Source: an uncultured Cetobacterium sp. (GTDB taxonomy: Bacteria > Fusobacteriota > Fusobacteriia > Fusobacteriales > Fusobacteriaceae). From it: DNA of 5,209 bases. Where the stretch lies: contig CAAFWD010000124.1 of NCBI GenBank assembly GCA_900766645.1, positions 1 through 5,209 of the forward strand, written 5' to 3'. Made by a program: the position numbers and the translations under genes. The notes below the pieces were generated by a model that did no database searches, was not told where the DNA came from, and was given only the letters and a program-made list of their open reading frames with translations. The number at the start of each line of letters is the position of its first letter. Position 1 is the stretch's first letter. This document shows, in pieces, positions 5,194 through 5,209 of the stretch.

Positions 5194-5209
5194 ATTTTAA
5201 TTATAACTA

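Overview
This window is chromosomal DNA from a strongly A+T-rich bacterium. Arginine is mostly AGA, third codon positions are mostly A/T, and Shine-Dalgarno sites are strong (GGAGG-like) at every gene. Low G+C, a secreted flavin-domain-like protein, and a stand-alone glyA beside MerR and MATE genes fit Fusobacteriota (Fusobacterium/Cetobacterium-like) best. A low-G+C Firmicute cannot be excluded. The taxonomic call is inference from style, not from a marker gene search.

Layout from left to right: (1) the 5' part of an unrecognised small membrane protein, on the minus strand and cut by the left edge; (2) a divergent promoter pair; (3) a secreted protein of about 19 kDa that looks like an FMN-binding domain, with a variant of the ApbE flavinylation signature; (4) a two-way intrinsic terminator; (5) on the minus strand, a protein resembling MNT-type minimal nucleotidyltransferases but lacking the usual catalytic residues; (6) a gene-free stretch of about 300 bp holding the glyA promoter region, with two perfect TATAAT boxes and an operator-like inverted repeat; (7) glyA, serine hydroxymethyltransferase, complete and with all key residues; (8) a perfect 28-bp palindrome acting as a two-way terminator; (9) on the minus strand, a MerR-family regulator with a GyrI-like effector domain; (10) its divergent neighbour, a complete MepA-like MATE efflux transporter.

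All genes appear to be single transcription units arranged in divergent and convergent pairs; no operon is visible. The clearest functional module is the MerR regulator with the MATE pump. The pump promoter has the 19-bp spacer and central dyad typical of MerR-activated promoters, so the pair reads as a drug- or metabolite-inducible efflux switch. glyA is the housekeeping gene, supplying glycine and one-carbon units. No mobile element, tRNA, rRNA or CRISPR array was seen. Nothing here amounts to a clear new multi-gene system. The best leads are the MerR/MATE switch, the degenerate solo nucleotidyltransferase and the altered flavinylation motif.
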